From Pseudomonadota bacterium (GTDB lineage Bacteria; Pseudomonadota; Gammaproteobacteria; Steroidobacterales; Steroidobacteraceae), in NCBI GenBank assembly GCA_021792555.1, contig JAJYUL010000009.1, positions 1 through 64,000 of the forward strand: a stretch of DNA of 64,000 nt. Reading direction: 5' to 3'. The notes beneath the pieces are model-generated. The model saw only the letters and a program-made list of their open reading frames with translations, was not told the origin of the DNA and did not search any database. The first letter of the stretch is position 1, and the number at the start of each line of letters is the position of its first letter. The translations under genes were made by a program, and so were the position numbers. Below are positions 32,129 to 41,763 of the stretch, in pieces.

Positions 32129-34465
32129 ATGACCGATCCGCTCACCATGCCCGCAGGAGCTCGCGAGGACTCCATCGGCAGCATCCTCAAGTGGGTCCTG
32201 CTCGCCGTTGCCGTCGTCACCTTCGCGCTGTTCGGCTGGGCGACCAGCCGCACCTACGAGCTTGCCCCGCCCACCCCGGTGCGCTTCGTGGCGCCCGACG
32301 GGGCCACCGTGCTCACGGGCGCGGACATCGAAGCCGGCAAGGCCGGCTTCCAGCGCGCCGACCTGATGGACTACGGGAGTCTCTACGGCATGGGCTCGTA
32401 CTTCGGCGAAGACTACACCGCCGCCAATCTCGTCAAGCTCGCCACGCTGACCGAGAACGGCATCGCCGAGGCGCGCTACGGGCAGCCTTTCGCGGCGCTC
32501 ACAGCAGGCAATCAGGCCGTCGTCAAGACGGCCATGCGGCGGGCGCTGCAGGGCATTGATCTGACGCGCCCGGTCGTCACGCTGCCGGCAGCCGTGGCCG
32601 AGGCCGTCGGGACGCTGCGCAACCAGATCGCCTCCGCATTGCTCAAACCGGATTTCGCCCAGGGCTGGACGCAGGTGCACAGCCTGGATCCGGCCGCGGC
32701 GGCGCAGACCGCCGACTTCCTCATCTACTCCTCCATCACCACGGTGGCGCGCAGACCGGGCGGCGTGGCCTCCTGGACGCAGAACTGGCCGTACGAGCCG
32801 CTGGTGGGCAACACACCCACCACCAGCACCTTCATCTGGACGTGGATCAGCTTCTGCTTCACCTTCTTCGCATTCGGCGTAGTGATCTTCCTGTACGAGC
32901 GCTACATCCACGGCCCAGACCATGGCCTGATGGAGCCGGCGCTGACGTTCAAGCCGCTCACGCCGAGTCAGCGCCGGGTGGGCAAGTACTTCCTGGTGGT
33001 GGCCGGCGTGCTGCTGCTGCAGATCCTCGCCGGCACGATCATGGCGCACTACTACTCCGACCGGAGCAGCTTCTACGGCATTCCCGTCGACCGCTTTCTG
33101 CCGTTCAACTTCGCCCGCGACGTGCACATCCAGTCGGCCATCGTGTGGATCGGACTGTCGTGGATCGGGGCAGGACTGTTTCTCGCGCCGATCATCGGGC
33201 GCGGGGAGCCGAAGGGACAGGGCTGGCTCGTCGATGCGCTCTTCTGGGTCACCGTCGCGATCGTCGTCGGGGCGCTTGCCGGCAACTACCTCGACATCAT
33301 GGGCTACCTGCACAAGGGCTGGTTCTGGTTCGGTGAACAGGGGCTCTCCTACATCCAGCTCGGCAGGGCCTGGCAGATCGGCTTCTTCGCGGGCCTGGCG
33401 ATCTGGAGCGCGCTGATGTTCCGGGCGCTGTGGCCGAGCCGCACGGCCGCCCGCGGCGCGCTGCGCGCGTTCTGGTCGGGGCGCATCCGGCTCGAGCATC
33501 TGTTGTGGGCCTCCACGGCGAACATCGCGCTGCTGTACGTCTTCGGCATGATTCCGCTCACCGGGATCGAGAAATCCTTCACCATCACCGATTTCTGGCG
33601 CTGGTGGGTGGTGCACCTGTGGGTCGAGCAGTCCTTCGAGTTCTTCGCCGCCGCCGTGAGCGCCTACCTCCTGATGGCCACCGGACTCGTCTCGCGACAG
33701 TTGTCCGAGCGGGCCGTGTACCTGGAGCTGATCCTGATCTTCCTCGGCGGGGTGCTCGGTACCGGACACCACATGTACTGGGTCGGAGAGCCCGGCCTGT
33801 GGGTGGCGGTCGGCTCGATGTTCTCCTTCATCGAAGTACTGCCGCTACTGCTGCTCATCATCGAGGCCCTGCAGCAGCACCGTCTGATCAAGGCGGCGGG
33901 CGAGTTCCGCTACGGGCTCGCCTACCTCTATATCCTCGGGGCGGCGTTCTGGAACTTCGTCGGCGCGGGGGTGTTCGGCGGCGGCACGCTGAACGCGCCG
34001 CTCGTCAACTACTACGAGCACGGTACCTTCCTCACGCTCAATCACGCCCACACGGCGCTGTTCGGTGCCTTCGGCCTGCTCGGCATCGGGCTCATCTACT
34101 TCTGCCTGCGCTACGCGGCGGGCGATGAGCAGCGCTTCAGCGAGACGGCCGGCCGTTGGGCGTTCTGGCTGTACAATGGCGGTCTGGTGCTGTGGATCGT
34201 GTTCAACTTCTTCCCCATCGGCTGGCCGCAGCTCGCCGCGGTGTATGAGCACGGCTACGCCTACGCGCGCAGCCAGGCCTTCTACTCCACGACCACGTTC
34301 TGGCAGTGGATGCGCATGCCAGGCGACATCGTATTTGCTGCCGGCGCGCTGCTCATGGCCTGGGACTTTCTCCTCAAGCTGCGCCCGCTGTTTGGCCGCT
34401 CGGCCGCGCCGCTGATCGGCGGCGGGGTCGCGCCGGCGCGCCCGGCGCAGGAGGAAGCGAATTGA
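32129..34465 (+). CDS. norZ: Quinol-dependent nitric oxide reductase (qNor)
   Basis: This 778-residue single-subunit NO reductase converts two NO to N2O using quinol. The N-terminal part (GADIEAGKAGFQRADLMDYGSLYGMGSYFGEDYTA) resembles the periplasmic cytochrome-c-like domain of NorC but has no CxxCH, which marks the quinol type. About 14 transmembrane helices follow with the expected metal-ligand histidines, for example in FNFARDVHIQSAIVW, GTGHHMYWVG and LNHAHTALFGA. AGGAG lies before the ATG. The start of nnrS overlaps its stop codon. It is the centre of the NO-detoxification cluster. Confidence 0.95.
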   Translation: MTDPLTMPAGAREDSIGSILKWVLLAVAVVTFALFGWATSRTYELAPPTPVRFVAPDGATVLTGADIEAGKAGFQRADLMDYGSLYGMGSYFGEDYTAANLVKLATLTENGIAEARYGQPFAALTAGNQAVVKTAMRRALQGIDLTRPVVTLPAAVAEAVGTLRNQIASALLKPDFAQGWTQVHSLDPAAAAQTADFLIYSSITTVARRPGGVASWTQNWPYEPLVGNTPTTSTFIWTWISFCFTFFAFGVVIFLYERYIHGPDHGLMEPALTFKPLTPSQRRVGKYFLVVAGVLLLQILAGTIMAHYYSDRSSFYGIPVDRFLPFNFARDVHIQSAIVWIGLSWIGAGLFLAPIIGRGEPKGQGWLVDALFWVTVAIVVGALAGNYLDIMGYLHKGWFWFGEQGLSYIQLGRAWQIGFFAGLAIWSALMFRALWPSRTAARGALRAFWSGRIRLEHLLWASTANIALLYVFGMIPLTGIEKSFTITDFWRWWVVHLWVEQSFEFFAAAVSAYLLMATGLVSRQLSERAVYLELILIFLGGVLGTGHHMYWVGEPGLWVAVGSMFSFIEVLPLLLLIIEALQQHRLIKAAGEFRYGLAYLYILGAAFWNFVGAGVFGGGTLNAPLVNYYEHGTFLTLNHAHTALFGAFGLLGIGLIYFCLRYAAGDEQRFSETAGRWAFWLYNGGLVLWIVFNFFPIGWPQLAAVYEHGYAYARSQAFYSTTTFWQWMRMPGDIVFAAGALLMAWDFLLKLRPLFGRSAAPLIGGGVAPARPAQEEAN

Positions 34466-35652
34466 GCACCACGGTCGGCTCCGGGGCACGCGCGCCGCGT
34501 GCGCTGCTCTCGTACGGCTTTCGCCCGTTCTTTCTCGCGGCGGCGCTCTGGGCGGCGATCGCGCTGGCGGTGTGGATCACGATGCTGACGGCGGGTCTTG
34601 CGCTGCCGAGCCGCCTCGACCCTCTGGACTGGCACATCCACGCGATGCTCTTCGGGTTCGTGCCGGCTGCGGTGGCCGGCTTTCTGCTCACGGCCATGGC
34701 CAACTGGACCGGTCGGCCCGCGGTGAGCGGCGCGAGGCTCGCCGTGCTCGTGTGTCTGTGGCTGGCGGGGCGCATCGATCAACTCCTGAGCGCCTGGCTG
34801 CCCGTGTGGCTCGCGATCCTTCTCGATATGGCCTTCCCCATTGCGCTCGCCGCGACCGTGGCGCACGAGATCATCGCCGCGCGTGACCGCCGCAATTACC
34901 GCATGATCGTGCCGGTTGCGGTGCTCGCGCTGGCGCAGCTGCTGATGGATCTGGGGGCCGAAGGCGGTTTCGGGGCGCTCACCGGCTACGGCTGGCGGCT
35001 CGGGCTCGCCGCGATCCTGATCCTGATCTCGGTGGTGGGCGGGCGCATCGTGCCGAGCTTCACGCGCAACTGGCTGGCCGGCCGCCGCCGCGAGCGGCTG
35101 CCGGCCGCGCCCGGTCGGTTCGATCAGGCCTCCCTCGCCGTGCTGCATACCGCACTGATGATCTGGGTCGTCTTTCCGAATGCCCCGGCCACCGGAGCGG
35201 CACTGCTCGCGGCCGCGGCGCTGAACCTCTGGCGCCTGCTGCGGTGGCGGGGAGCCGCGACGCGCGCCGAGCCGCTGCTGCTCGTCCTGCACGTCGGATA
35301 TGCCTGGCTGGTGCTGGGTGTGGGCGCGCTCGGCTGGGCGAGTCTCTCTGCGGGATTTCCGCTCGGGGCAGCCATACACGCCCTCACTGCAGGGGCGATC
35401 GGCACCATGATCCTCGCGGTCATGACTCGAGTGAGCCGCGGTCACACGGGCCATGCGCTCACAGCCGACGGCGCGACGATCCTGATCTACCTGCTCGTCA
35501 TCCTCGCCGCCGCGGTGCGCATTGCCGCGGCGCTGATCATCGCGGAGCGCGAGGCGCTGCTCATTGCGGCCGCCGCACTCTGGATCGGTGCCTTCGGCCT
35601 GTTCGCCGCGCGCTACGCCCCGCTGCTGCTGCGCGCGCGAAAACCCCGCTAG
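34462..35652 (+). CDS. nnrS: NnrS-family haem-copper membrane protein
   Basis: This protein of about 396 residues has 12 predicted transmembrane helices. It has the typical NnrS start YGFRPFFLAAALWAAIA, then DWHIHAMLFGFVPAAVAGFLLTAMANWTGR and GGRIVPSFTRNWL. NnrS proteins relieve nitrosative stress by limiting NO-derived iron nitrosyl complexes. The TTG start overlaps the qNor stop (AATTGA), so translation is coupled. Its 3' end overlaps the convergent hemerythrin gene by 4 bases. Confidence 0.93.
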   Translation: MSTTVGSGARAPRALLSYGFRPFFLAAALWAAIALAVWITMLTAGLALPSRLDPLDWHIHAMLFGFVPAAVAGFLLTAMANWTGRPAVSGARLAVLVCLWLAGRIDQLLSAWLPVWLAILLDMAFPIALAATVAHEIIAARDRRNYRMIVPVAVLALAQLLMDLGAEGGFGALTGYGWRLGLAAILILISVVGGRIVPSFTRNWLAGRRRERLPAAPGRFDQASLAVLHTALMIWVVFPNAPATGAALLAAAALNLWRLLRWRGAATRAEPLLLVLHVGYAWLVLGVGALGWASLSAGFPLGAAIHALTAGAIGTMILAVMTRVSRGHTGHALTADGATILIYLLVILAAAVRIAAALIIAEREALLIAAAALWIGAFGLFAARYAPLLLRARKPR

Positions 35653-36158
35653 CGCGTGCGGCTGACCGGTCCGGGGCCATCGGGCCGGGAGCGCGCAGCG
35701 CTGCCCGGCGCGGGGTCGCCGTCGGCGCACGGCGGCGCGCCTGCGCTCCCGAGCTCCACGAACAACGCCTGTTCCTCCCGCTCGTGGTGGTGCTCCACCA
35801 GGCGCTTGAGCGTGCGCTCCTCATCGAGAAGCGCAATGAGGCCGGCGGCCGTGAGCGGCGCTGCGCGCGCTCGGGTCAGCCGCTCGATGCTCCGGCGCAG
35901 AAGTTGCCTGATGCGCCGGTGCTCGGCTCGGTAGACTTCACTCGGCCACCGTGCGGCGCCCCCGCCGAGGCAGCGCGCCAGCAGATGCCGCTCCTCGAAT
36001 GCCATGTGGCGCAGCAACTCGCGCTCGTACGCCTCGAGCAGGCTCGCCGCCTCTGCCAGGCGGCGCTCGATCAGTGCCTCCTGGTGTCGCAGGAGGGTCT
36101 CCCCGAGGGTGCGATGCTCCGCGCCGAGCGCAGCGATCGGATCTGTCGCGAGACTCAT
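35649..36158 (-). CDS. Hemerythrin-like (HHE) protein
   Basis: This protein of about 169 residues has a helical HHE domain: ALGAEHRTLGETLLRHQEAL, LLRHMAFEERHLL and LKRLVEHHHEREEQALFVEL. The His and Glu residues expected to bind a di-iron site are present. Bacterial relatives (DnrN/YtfE-like) repair Fe-S clusters or bind NO and oxygen, which suits this cluster. The C-terminal 35 residues are Pro/Gly-rich and lack structure. It starts 47 bp after the stop of the AhpD-like gene on the same strand. Confidence 0.88.
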   Translation of the reverse strand: MSLATDPIAALGAEHRTLGETLLRHQEALIERRLAEAASLLEAYERELLRHMAFEERHLLARCLGGGAARWPSEVYRAEHRRIRQLLRRSIERLTRARAAPLTAAGLIALLDEERTLKRLVEHHHEREEQALFVELGSAGAPPCADGDPAPGSAARSRPDGPGPVSRTR

Positions 36159-36204
36159 GCGCGCGGCCTGAATGCGTTGCGACCCGCGGCCCGGCACCAC
36201 GCGC

Positions 36205-36556
36205 TCACCGGCTGCCCTGGGCGTTCTCCTCCCCGTCCATGGCCGCCAGGGCGAGGAACGAATGGGCATAGGCGCCCCCGGCGCGCATCTCGGCGGCGAC
36301 CCAGACCGCCTCCATGATCTGCTCGCGGCTCGCCCCGTGGCGCAGCGCCGCCTGAGTGTGCCCGCGGATGCAGTAGGGGCACTGCGTGACATGGGCCACC
36401 GCGACCGCGATCAACTGCTTGGTCACGGCCGGCAACGCCCCGGGCGCGAACACCTGCTGGCTGAATGCGCGGAAGGCCGTTTCGGTCTCGGGCGCGAGCG
36501 CGCGGCGCTGGGCGCTCAGTCCGGGGGAGGGATTCGGGTAAAGAGAGCTGGTCACT
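36205..36556 (-). CDS. Carboxymuconolactone decarboxylase/AhpD-family protein
   Basis: This protein of about 116 residues has the AhpD/CMD core TKQLIAVAVAHVTQCPYCIRGHTQAALRHGAS. The redox pair CPYC and a following His are the catalytic parts of alkylhydroperoxidase-like enzymes. GTG at 36556 is preferred, with GGAAC upstream; an ATG at 36621 would give an unlikely leader. An FNR/DNR box lies 89 bp upstream, placing it in the same regulon as the NO genes, with hemerythrin probably in its operon. Confidence 0.88.
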
Positions 36557-36893
36557 GGAGTTCCTTTCGCCCCGCGGGCGCAACGGCAAGGCGGCACCGG
36601 CCGGCCTGCGATAAAAATCATGCGCAGCCGGCCGCGAGCGCGCCTTGATGGGCATCAATGCGCGTGTTCCGCGGCGGCCGTGACGGGATGGCCTGTTGAG
36701 GTCTCAAGGAGAGTGCGCCCGAGGTTGAATGCTGCGGCGGCGCACTGCCCTGCCGCGCCCCGCACGGCGCCGCGGCGCCGATGTTCCGATTCCGGCACAC
36801 CCTGCCTCGCGGCTCCGATCCGGGGAGTTACCGATGGCGTCAGGCCCTGCCCCAATGCGTTAATGACCTTGGGGCGCGTCCAGGGGAAACGAG
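36557..36893. promoter_or_regulatory. Divergent intergenic region, AhpD-like and NDH-2 genes
   Basis: No gene is supported. The region contains the FNR/DNR-like palindrome at 36645-36658 and otherwise GC-rich sequence without an evident second operator. Confidence 0.4.
36645..36658. promoter_or_regulatory. FNR/DNR box upstream of AhpD-like gene
   Basis: TTGATGGGCATCAA is an exact TTGAT-N4-ATCAA match, 89 bp upstream of the AhpD-like start on the minus strand and about 236 bp before the divergent NADH dehydrogenase gene. Confidence 0.7.
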
Positions 36894-38258
36894 TTGTCCG
36901 AACCGTCAGCCAGCAGCCAGACGATGCCGGTCCCGAACGGGCGCCGAGGGCGCCGCCACAAGATCGTCATCGTCGGCGGCGGCGCCGGCGGGCTCGAGCT
37001 CGCCACGATGCTCGGCGATCGGCTCGGCAGGCGGGGCCGCGTGCGCATCGAGCTCATCGATCGCAACCGCACCCACCTGTGGAAGCCGCTGCTGCACGAG
37101 GTCGCCGCGGGCAGCATGGATTTGAGCGTCCATGAGCTCAGTTATCTCGCCCAATCCCACTGGCACCACTTCCGCTTCCGGCTCGGCGAGATGGTCGGGC
37201 TGGATCGGGCGCGGCGCGAGATCCACGTCGCGCCGGTGATCGACGAGGCGGGCGCGGAAATCACCGCCGAGCGCGTGTACACGTACGATACGCTGGTCAT
37301 CGCAGTGGGCAGCCTGACCAATGATTTCGGCACCCCCGGCGTGCAGGAGCACGCGATCGCGCTCGAGACTTCCGCCGCGGCCGCCCGCTTCCACCGGCGG
37401 CTCGTCAATTCGCTGATCCGCGCCCACGCCCAGCGCACGCCGCTGCGACCCGAGCAGTTGCAGGTGGCGATCATCGGGGCGGGCGCCACGGGCGTGGAGC
37501 TCGCCGCGGAGCTGCACAACACGACCCGTGACCTGGTGTCGTTTGGATTGGACCGGATCGATCCCGACGAGGACATCAAGCTCAACCTGATCGAGGCCTC
37601 GGACCGTATCCTCCCGGCGCTGCCGGAGCGGCTGTCCGAAGCGGCGACGAAGCTGCTCGGCGATCTCGGCGTGCGCGTGCGCACCGGCGCGCGCGTGGCT
37701 GAGGTCATGAAGGACGGGGTGAGGCTCGCCGACGGGCAGGTCATTGCGGCGGAGCTCGTGGTCTGGGCGGCGGGCGTGCAGGCGCCGGACTTTCTGCGCG
37801 AGCTCGACGGCCTGGAAACCAACCGCATCAACCAGCTGCTCGTCACGCCGATGCTGCAGACCACCCGCGATGAGCACATCTTCGCCATCGGGGACTGCGC
37901 CGCCTGTCCGTGGCTCGGCAAGGACGGGACTGTTCCGCCGCGCGCCCAGGCGGCGCACCAGCAGGCGGCGCATATGCTCAAGCAGATCCGCCGCCGTCTC
38001 GCCGGCAAGCCGCTGCTGCCCTATCGCTACCGCGACTTCGGCTCGCTGGTCTCTCTGGGCCGCCATAGCACGGTCGGCAGTCTGATGGGCGCGCTCGTCG
38101 GCGGGAACCTGATGCTCGAGGGCTATTTCGCGCGGCTGATGTACACCTGGCTGCGCAAAATGCACGATCTCGCCCTGCACGGGCCGGTCAAGGTGACTCT
38201 GGATACGCTGGCGCGGCTCATCACCCGGCGCACCGAGCCGCACGTGAAGCTGCACTGA
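36894..38258 (+). CDS. ndh: Type II NADH dehydrogenase (NDH-2)
   Basis: This protein of about 454 residues is a membrane-bound, non-pumping NADH:quinone oxidoreductase. The FAD-binding motif IVIVGGGAGGLELATMLG is near residue 24. The NADH-binding motif VAIIGAGATGVELAAELHN is in the middle, and the second FAD contact IFAIGDCAACPW is near the end. The C-terminal part (YFARLMYTWLRKMHDLAL) is amphipathic and typical for membrane attachment. TTG at 36894 or ATG at 36924 may start it. In this cluster it could feed quinol to the NO reductase. Confidence 0.92.
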   Translation: MSEPSASSQTMPVPNGRRGRRHKIVIVGGGAGGLELATMLGDRLGRRGRVRIELIDRNRTHLWKPLLHEVAAGSMDLSVHELSYLAQSHWHHFRFRLGEMVGLDRARREIHVAPVIDEAGAEITAERVYTYDTLVIAVGSLTNDFGTPGVQEHAIALETSAAAARFHRRLVNSLIRAHAQRTPLRPEQLQVAIIGAGATGVELAAELHNTTRDLVSFGLDRIDPDEDIKLNLIEASDRILPALPERLSEAATKLLGDLGVRVRTGARVAEVMKDGVRLADGQVIAAELVVWAAGVQAPDFLRELDGLETNRINQLLVTPMLQTTRDEHIFAIGDCAACPWLGKDGTVPPRAQAAHQQAAHMLKQIRRRLAGKPLLPYRYRDFGSLVSLGRHSTVGSLMGALVGGNLMLEGYFARLMYTWLRKMHDLALHGPVKVTLDTLARLITRRTEPHVKLH

Positions 38259-38290
38259 GGCAGCCGGCGCGCAAGCGTGCGCGGCGCTGA

Positions 38291-38794
38291 TCAAGCGCCG
38301 ATGTGCACCTCGACGGATGTGCTGGCGCGCAGCGTCGCGAGAATGACGCAGTAGCGCTCCGCCGTGCGGACCAGCCGCTCGCGCACCGCCGCGTCCGCCG
38401 GACCGTCGAGCTCGAAGTTCAGCGTGATGTGTTGCAGGCCGACCGGCACCGCCTTGTCGACGGCCAGCGTGCCGCGCGCATCCCAGAGGCCCTCGGCGCT
38501 GATGCGCCCGCCGGTGAGTGCAACGCCGGTGGCGGTGGCCACGGCGAGCAGCGTCACGCCGGCGCACGCCGCCAGGGACTCGAGCAGCATGTCGGCGGAA
38601 CAGGCGGCCTCGCCCGTACCACCGGTCGCCGGATGCAGGCCGGCGGCCCCCGGCCGATCCGCCGCGAGCCGCACCGAGACGGTGGCGGGCTCGAGACTCA
38701 CTTCGACCCGCGAGGTGACCAGCGCCGACTCGGGGCGCGTGCGGTATGCCTCTTTGATCGGCGCCTGCAGCGCGCGCAGCTCTTGGGAGTTCAA
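38291..38794 (-). CDS. OsmC-family peroxiredoxin-like protein
   Basis: This 167-residue protein fits the OsmC fold. The segment ADMLLESLAACAGVTLLAVATATG has the first reactive Cys, and RTAERYCVILATLR the second. OsmC/Ohr proteins reduce organic hydroperoxides using two Cys. The pairing Cys-Cys is kept, so activity is likely. It is transcribed towards ndh. No operon partner is clear, with the S9 peptidase gene downstream starting elsewhere. Confidence 0.88.
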   Translation of the reverse strand: MNSQELRALQAPIKEAYRTRPESALVTSRVEVSLEPATVSVRLAADRPGAAGLHPATGGTGEAACSADMLLESLAACAGVTLLAVATATGVALTGGRISAEGLWDARGTLAVDKAVPVGLQHITLNFELDGPADAAVRERLVRTAERYCVILATLRASTSVEVHIGA

Positions 38795-38825
38795 GTCAGT
38801 GGCTCCTGCTCGCCCGAGCGCCGCT

Positions 38826-40955
38826 TCACGCTGCGGGCTTTGCGCTCAGATACTTCGCGAACCAGCGCAGCGCGCGCTCGAGCACGTTGCGCTCATCGGC
38901 GGGCTTGTGAAAGGCATGGCCTTCTCCGGCATAGACCACCAGTTCCGTCGGCACGCCCATGGCGCGCAGCGCGTGCCAGAACTCGAAGGACTGCGGCGCC
39001 GGGCACTCCCCGTCGTATTGCCCCACGACGATCAGCGAGGGCGTCTTGTCGTTCTGGATGAAGTTGATGGCGGAGCTCTTCGCATAGACCTGCGGATCCT
39101 GGTACACGGAGGCGCCGAAGAACGGAATCATCCACTCGTCGATCGAGTTCTCCCCGTAATAGCTCTTCCAGTCCGAGAGGCCTGCGCCCACGACGGCCGC
39201 CTTGAACCGGTGGGTCTGGGTCGGGGCGAACATCGACATGAACCCGCCGTAGCTCCAGCCCGTCAGGCCCAGCCGGTTGTTGTCGATGGGGTAGATCGCC
39301 TCAACGCGGTCGATGCCGGCGAGAATGTCGCGCAGGTCCCCGTAGCCCATGTCGCGCCGCACGGCCTTGGCGAAGCGCTCGCCCTCGCCGAAGCTGCCGC
39401 GCGGATTGGGCATCAGCACGAAATACCCCATCGCCGCGAGCGGCACCGGACCGTAGCCATCCCACGGCCAGCTCGGACGCGTCGCCCAGCTCGGCCCGCC
39501 GTGCACGTACACGATCATCGGATAGCGCTTGCGCGGATCGAAGTGCGGCGGGAACAGAAGCCAGCCCTGGACCGCGAAGCCCCCGTTGTGCCAGTGCACC
39601 GAGACGGCCTTGCCCCACAGCGGCCTGACCGCGTCATTGACGTGGGTGATGGCATGGGGCGGCGCGGCAACGCCCACGGGCGCGCCGGCGGCGTTGACTT
39701 TCAGGCTCGCCGAGTCGATCTCCGGCGGACTGTCGAACGTGCTGTCGATGAAGGCGAGCACGTTGCGCGCGGCCGAAACCGACAGCGCGGAGGCGAAAGT
39801 GCCGTCGCGCACGTCAGCGGGAACCGTAAAGAGCGGCTGCTGCAGGGCGGGCGCGCGCCCGCGCAGCCGGAAGACCGACAGACGCGTGGAGCCGCCGGCG
39901 AAAGAGGAGACGAGCAGTGCGTGCTTGCCCGCCCAGGTCAGCCAGGACGGCGTGATGGGGATTCCGGGGGTGAGATCGCTCGGCTGTCCGCCGTGCGCGG
40001 CGATGACGTACAGGTCCCCGCCCGTGGCCCCCTGATCGCTCATCAGCCCGCCGATGAATGCAATCCGCGTCCCGTCCGGGGACCAGCGCGGCAGCGCGAT
40101 CTGCAGGCCATGCAGAGGCCCACTGACCGTCGTGGGGTCGAGCGCAAGCTGCGGCGCGGAGCCGACCGCCTGCGTGTAGAGCTTCGCCACCCACCAGTTG
40201 TCGCGGCCGGGCGGAGGCGCGGCGATGTAAGCGACACGCTGGCCCTTCGGCGCCCAGTCGTACTCGTAGACGAACAGCCGGGCGGGAGTGACCTGCCGCA
40301 CCGCACCGCCCCGCCAGGGCATCAGCGCGAGCCGCTGGTGCTCGACGCCCGTGCGGCCGATGACGCCGATCTGCGGCTTGGTCGCGGACACGGCGGCGAT
40401 GGGGTGCAGATCGCCTTTGACATAGAGAAAGCTCAGCGCGCGGCCGCTCGGCGTCCAGGCGAGCTCGTGCACGAAACCCCGCAGGTGCGACACGCGCCGC
40501 GCTACAGCGCCCTCGGCGCCGACTTCGTAGATATCGAGCTGCTGTGGGGTCTTCCTGGCGTGATTGCAGTTGGAGAGAAACGCGAGCGTGCGGCTGTCCG
40601 GCGACCAGTGCAGATCGCTGTAGCGGCAGGATTTCACCGCATGGGCGATCCGCACCGTGCGCACGTGCGTGCCGTCGGCGGCGGCGATCTGCAGGATGTG
40701 CACCGACTTCGCGCCCGCGCGGACCCGCCCCCGCGGCGGCAGGCTGAGCGTCCAGGCCATCTCGCGGCCGTCCGGCGCCACGGACACGGCCCCGAATCGC
40801 CGCACGTCGCGCAGGCGCTGCATGATCTGCCGTATGCGCGCGGCGTGCTGGCCGTCGGCTCGGGCCGAGGCGGCCATGCAAGCGGGAGCGCAGACGGCGG
40901 CGCCGAGAGCGAGCACCAGGCAGGCCTTGAGCAGCAGGCCGGGATGAGCTTTCAT
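38826..40955 (-). CDS. Exported S9-family (prolyl oligopeptidase) peptidase
   Basis: This 709-residue protein has a signal peptide (LLLKACLVLALGAAVCAPACMA), a WD40/TolB-like beta-propeller (LHWSPDSRTLAF, PRWSPDGTRIAF) and a C-terminal alpha/beta hydrolase. The nucleophile is the Ser of GWSYGGFMS, and the His is in EGHAFH near the end. An Asp between them in VGQYDGECP is likely. It is probably a periplasmic dipeptidyl or acylaminoacyl peptidase. ATG at 40955 is preferred, since it gives a normal signal peptide. Confidence 0.93.
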   Translation of the reverse strand: MKAHPGLLLKACLVLALGAAVCAPACMAASARADGQHAARIRQIMQRLRDVRRFGAVSVAPDGREMAWTLSLPPRGRVRAGAKSVHILQIAAADGTHVRTVRIAHAVKSCRYSDLHWSPDSRTLAFLSNCNHARKTPQQLDIYEVGAEGAVARRVSHLRGFVHELAWTPSGRALSFLYVKGDLHPIAAVSATKPQIGVIGRTGVEHQRLALMPWRGGAVRQVTPARLFVYEYDWAPKGQRVAYIAAPPPGRDNWWVAKLYTQAVGSAPQLALDPTTVSGPLHGLQIALPRWSPDGTRIAFIGGLMSDQGATGGDLYVIAAHGGQPSDLTPGIPITPSWLTWAGKHALLVSSFAGGSTRLSVFRLRGRAPALQQPLFTVPADVRDGTFASALSVSAARNVLAFIDSTFDSPPEIDSASLKVNAAGAPVGVAAPPHAITHVNDAVRPLWGKAVSVHWHNGGFAVQGWLLFPPHFDPRKRYPMIVYVHGGPSWATRPSWPWDGYGPVPLAAMGYFVLMPNPRGSFGEGERFAKAVRRDMGYGDLRDILAGIDRVEAIYPIDNNRLGLTGWSYGGFMSMFAPTQTHRFKAAVVGAGLSDWKSYYGENSIDEWMIPFFGASVYQDPQVYAKSSAINFIQNDKTPSLIVVGQYDGECPAPQSFEFWHALRAMGVPTELVVYAGEGHAFHKPADERNVLERALRWFAKYLSAKPAA

Positions 40956-41088
40956 GAACACAACTCCACAGGGCTATCGATCGCGCGCAGGATCGAAGCG
41001 CAGAAGGCTAGCATGCGCGCGCGGGCGGGTCGAATCAGCAGGACATGCCGCGGTTCTCGCCGAGGCGAGCTCCAACACCGCGTCGGTG

Positions 41089-41763
41089 TCAGAAGGCGCA
41101 CACCGTCGCGTGCAGCAGCGGCGCGGACTTGGTCCAGAGGCGCACCCCGCTCTCGCCGGCGCGGGCGTGCAGGTCGCTGCCGGCCGGCAGTCGCAGCCAG
41201 GACCAGGCGCTGAACGCCTCGCCGTCCTGCGCGAACCCGCCGCTCAGCACCAAAAGCTCCAGGCCGCGGGGATTTGGGACGTCGATCGGGGCGTGCGGGG
41301 CCCACTCCTCGATCCGCACGAGCTCGTGGGAGTCATCGAACAGAACGAGCGATGTGCTCGCCCCCGCGCCCGTCTCGCGGCGCTCGCCCTCACCCGGACG
41401 GCGCACGATGGGGGTCAGATCCTCTCTGCGGAACTGCCAGAGCTTGACGAAGATGATGCAGCCGTCGGTGCTGCCGGGTGCGTGCGCGCTGCCCGGCGGG
41501 TTCCTGACGTAGGAGCCGGCCGGATACGCACCGGCCTCGTCTTCGAACACCCCCTCGAGCACCAGAAACTCCTCGCCTCCGGGGTGCGTGTGCCGCGGGA
41601 AGCGGCTGCCCGCGGCGTAACGCACGATGGAGGTCGCGCGCGCCTTCTCCTCCCCGATCCGAAAGAGCATCCGCCGCTCGACGCCCGCCGTCGGGCTCGG
41701 CACCCACTCGAGCTCGGCTGCATGAACCACCGTGCGACGCGAAAAATCATCATTCAGAAGCAT
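41089..41763 (-). CDS. ChrR-like cupin-domain protein
   Basis: This 224-residue protein contains two cupin barrels. The first has the clear metal-binding pattern FPRHTHPGGEEFLVLEGVFED and SYVRNPPGSAHAPGS, as in the cupin domain of the anti-sigma factor ChrR. The second (LELLVLSGGFAQDGEAF) is weaker. It lacks the N-terminal sigma-binding zinc domain of ChrR, so an anti-sigma role is unlikely. It follows the transketolase gene on the same strand, 160 bp downstream. Confidence 0.85.
   Translation of the reverse strand: MLLNDDFSRRTVVHAAELEWVPSPTAGVERRMLFRIGEEKARATSIVRYAAGSRFPRHTHPGGEEFLVLEGVFEDEAGAYPAGSYVRNPPGSAHAPGSTDGCIIFVKLWQFRREDLTPIVRRPGEGERRETGAGASTSLVLFDDSHELVRIEEWAPHAPIDVPNPRGLELLVLSGGFAQDGEAFSAWSWLRLPAGSDLHARAGESGVRLWTKSAPLLHATVCAF

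Noticed and set aside
32021-33772. 583-codon frame antisense to qNor
   Set aside because: It is a charged shadow of the transmembrane helices of qNor.
34282-35730. 482-codon frame antisense to nnrS
   Set aside because: It has low-complexity, charged composition; nnrS motifs on the plus strand are clear.
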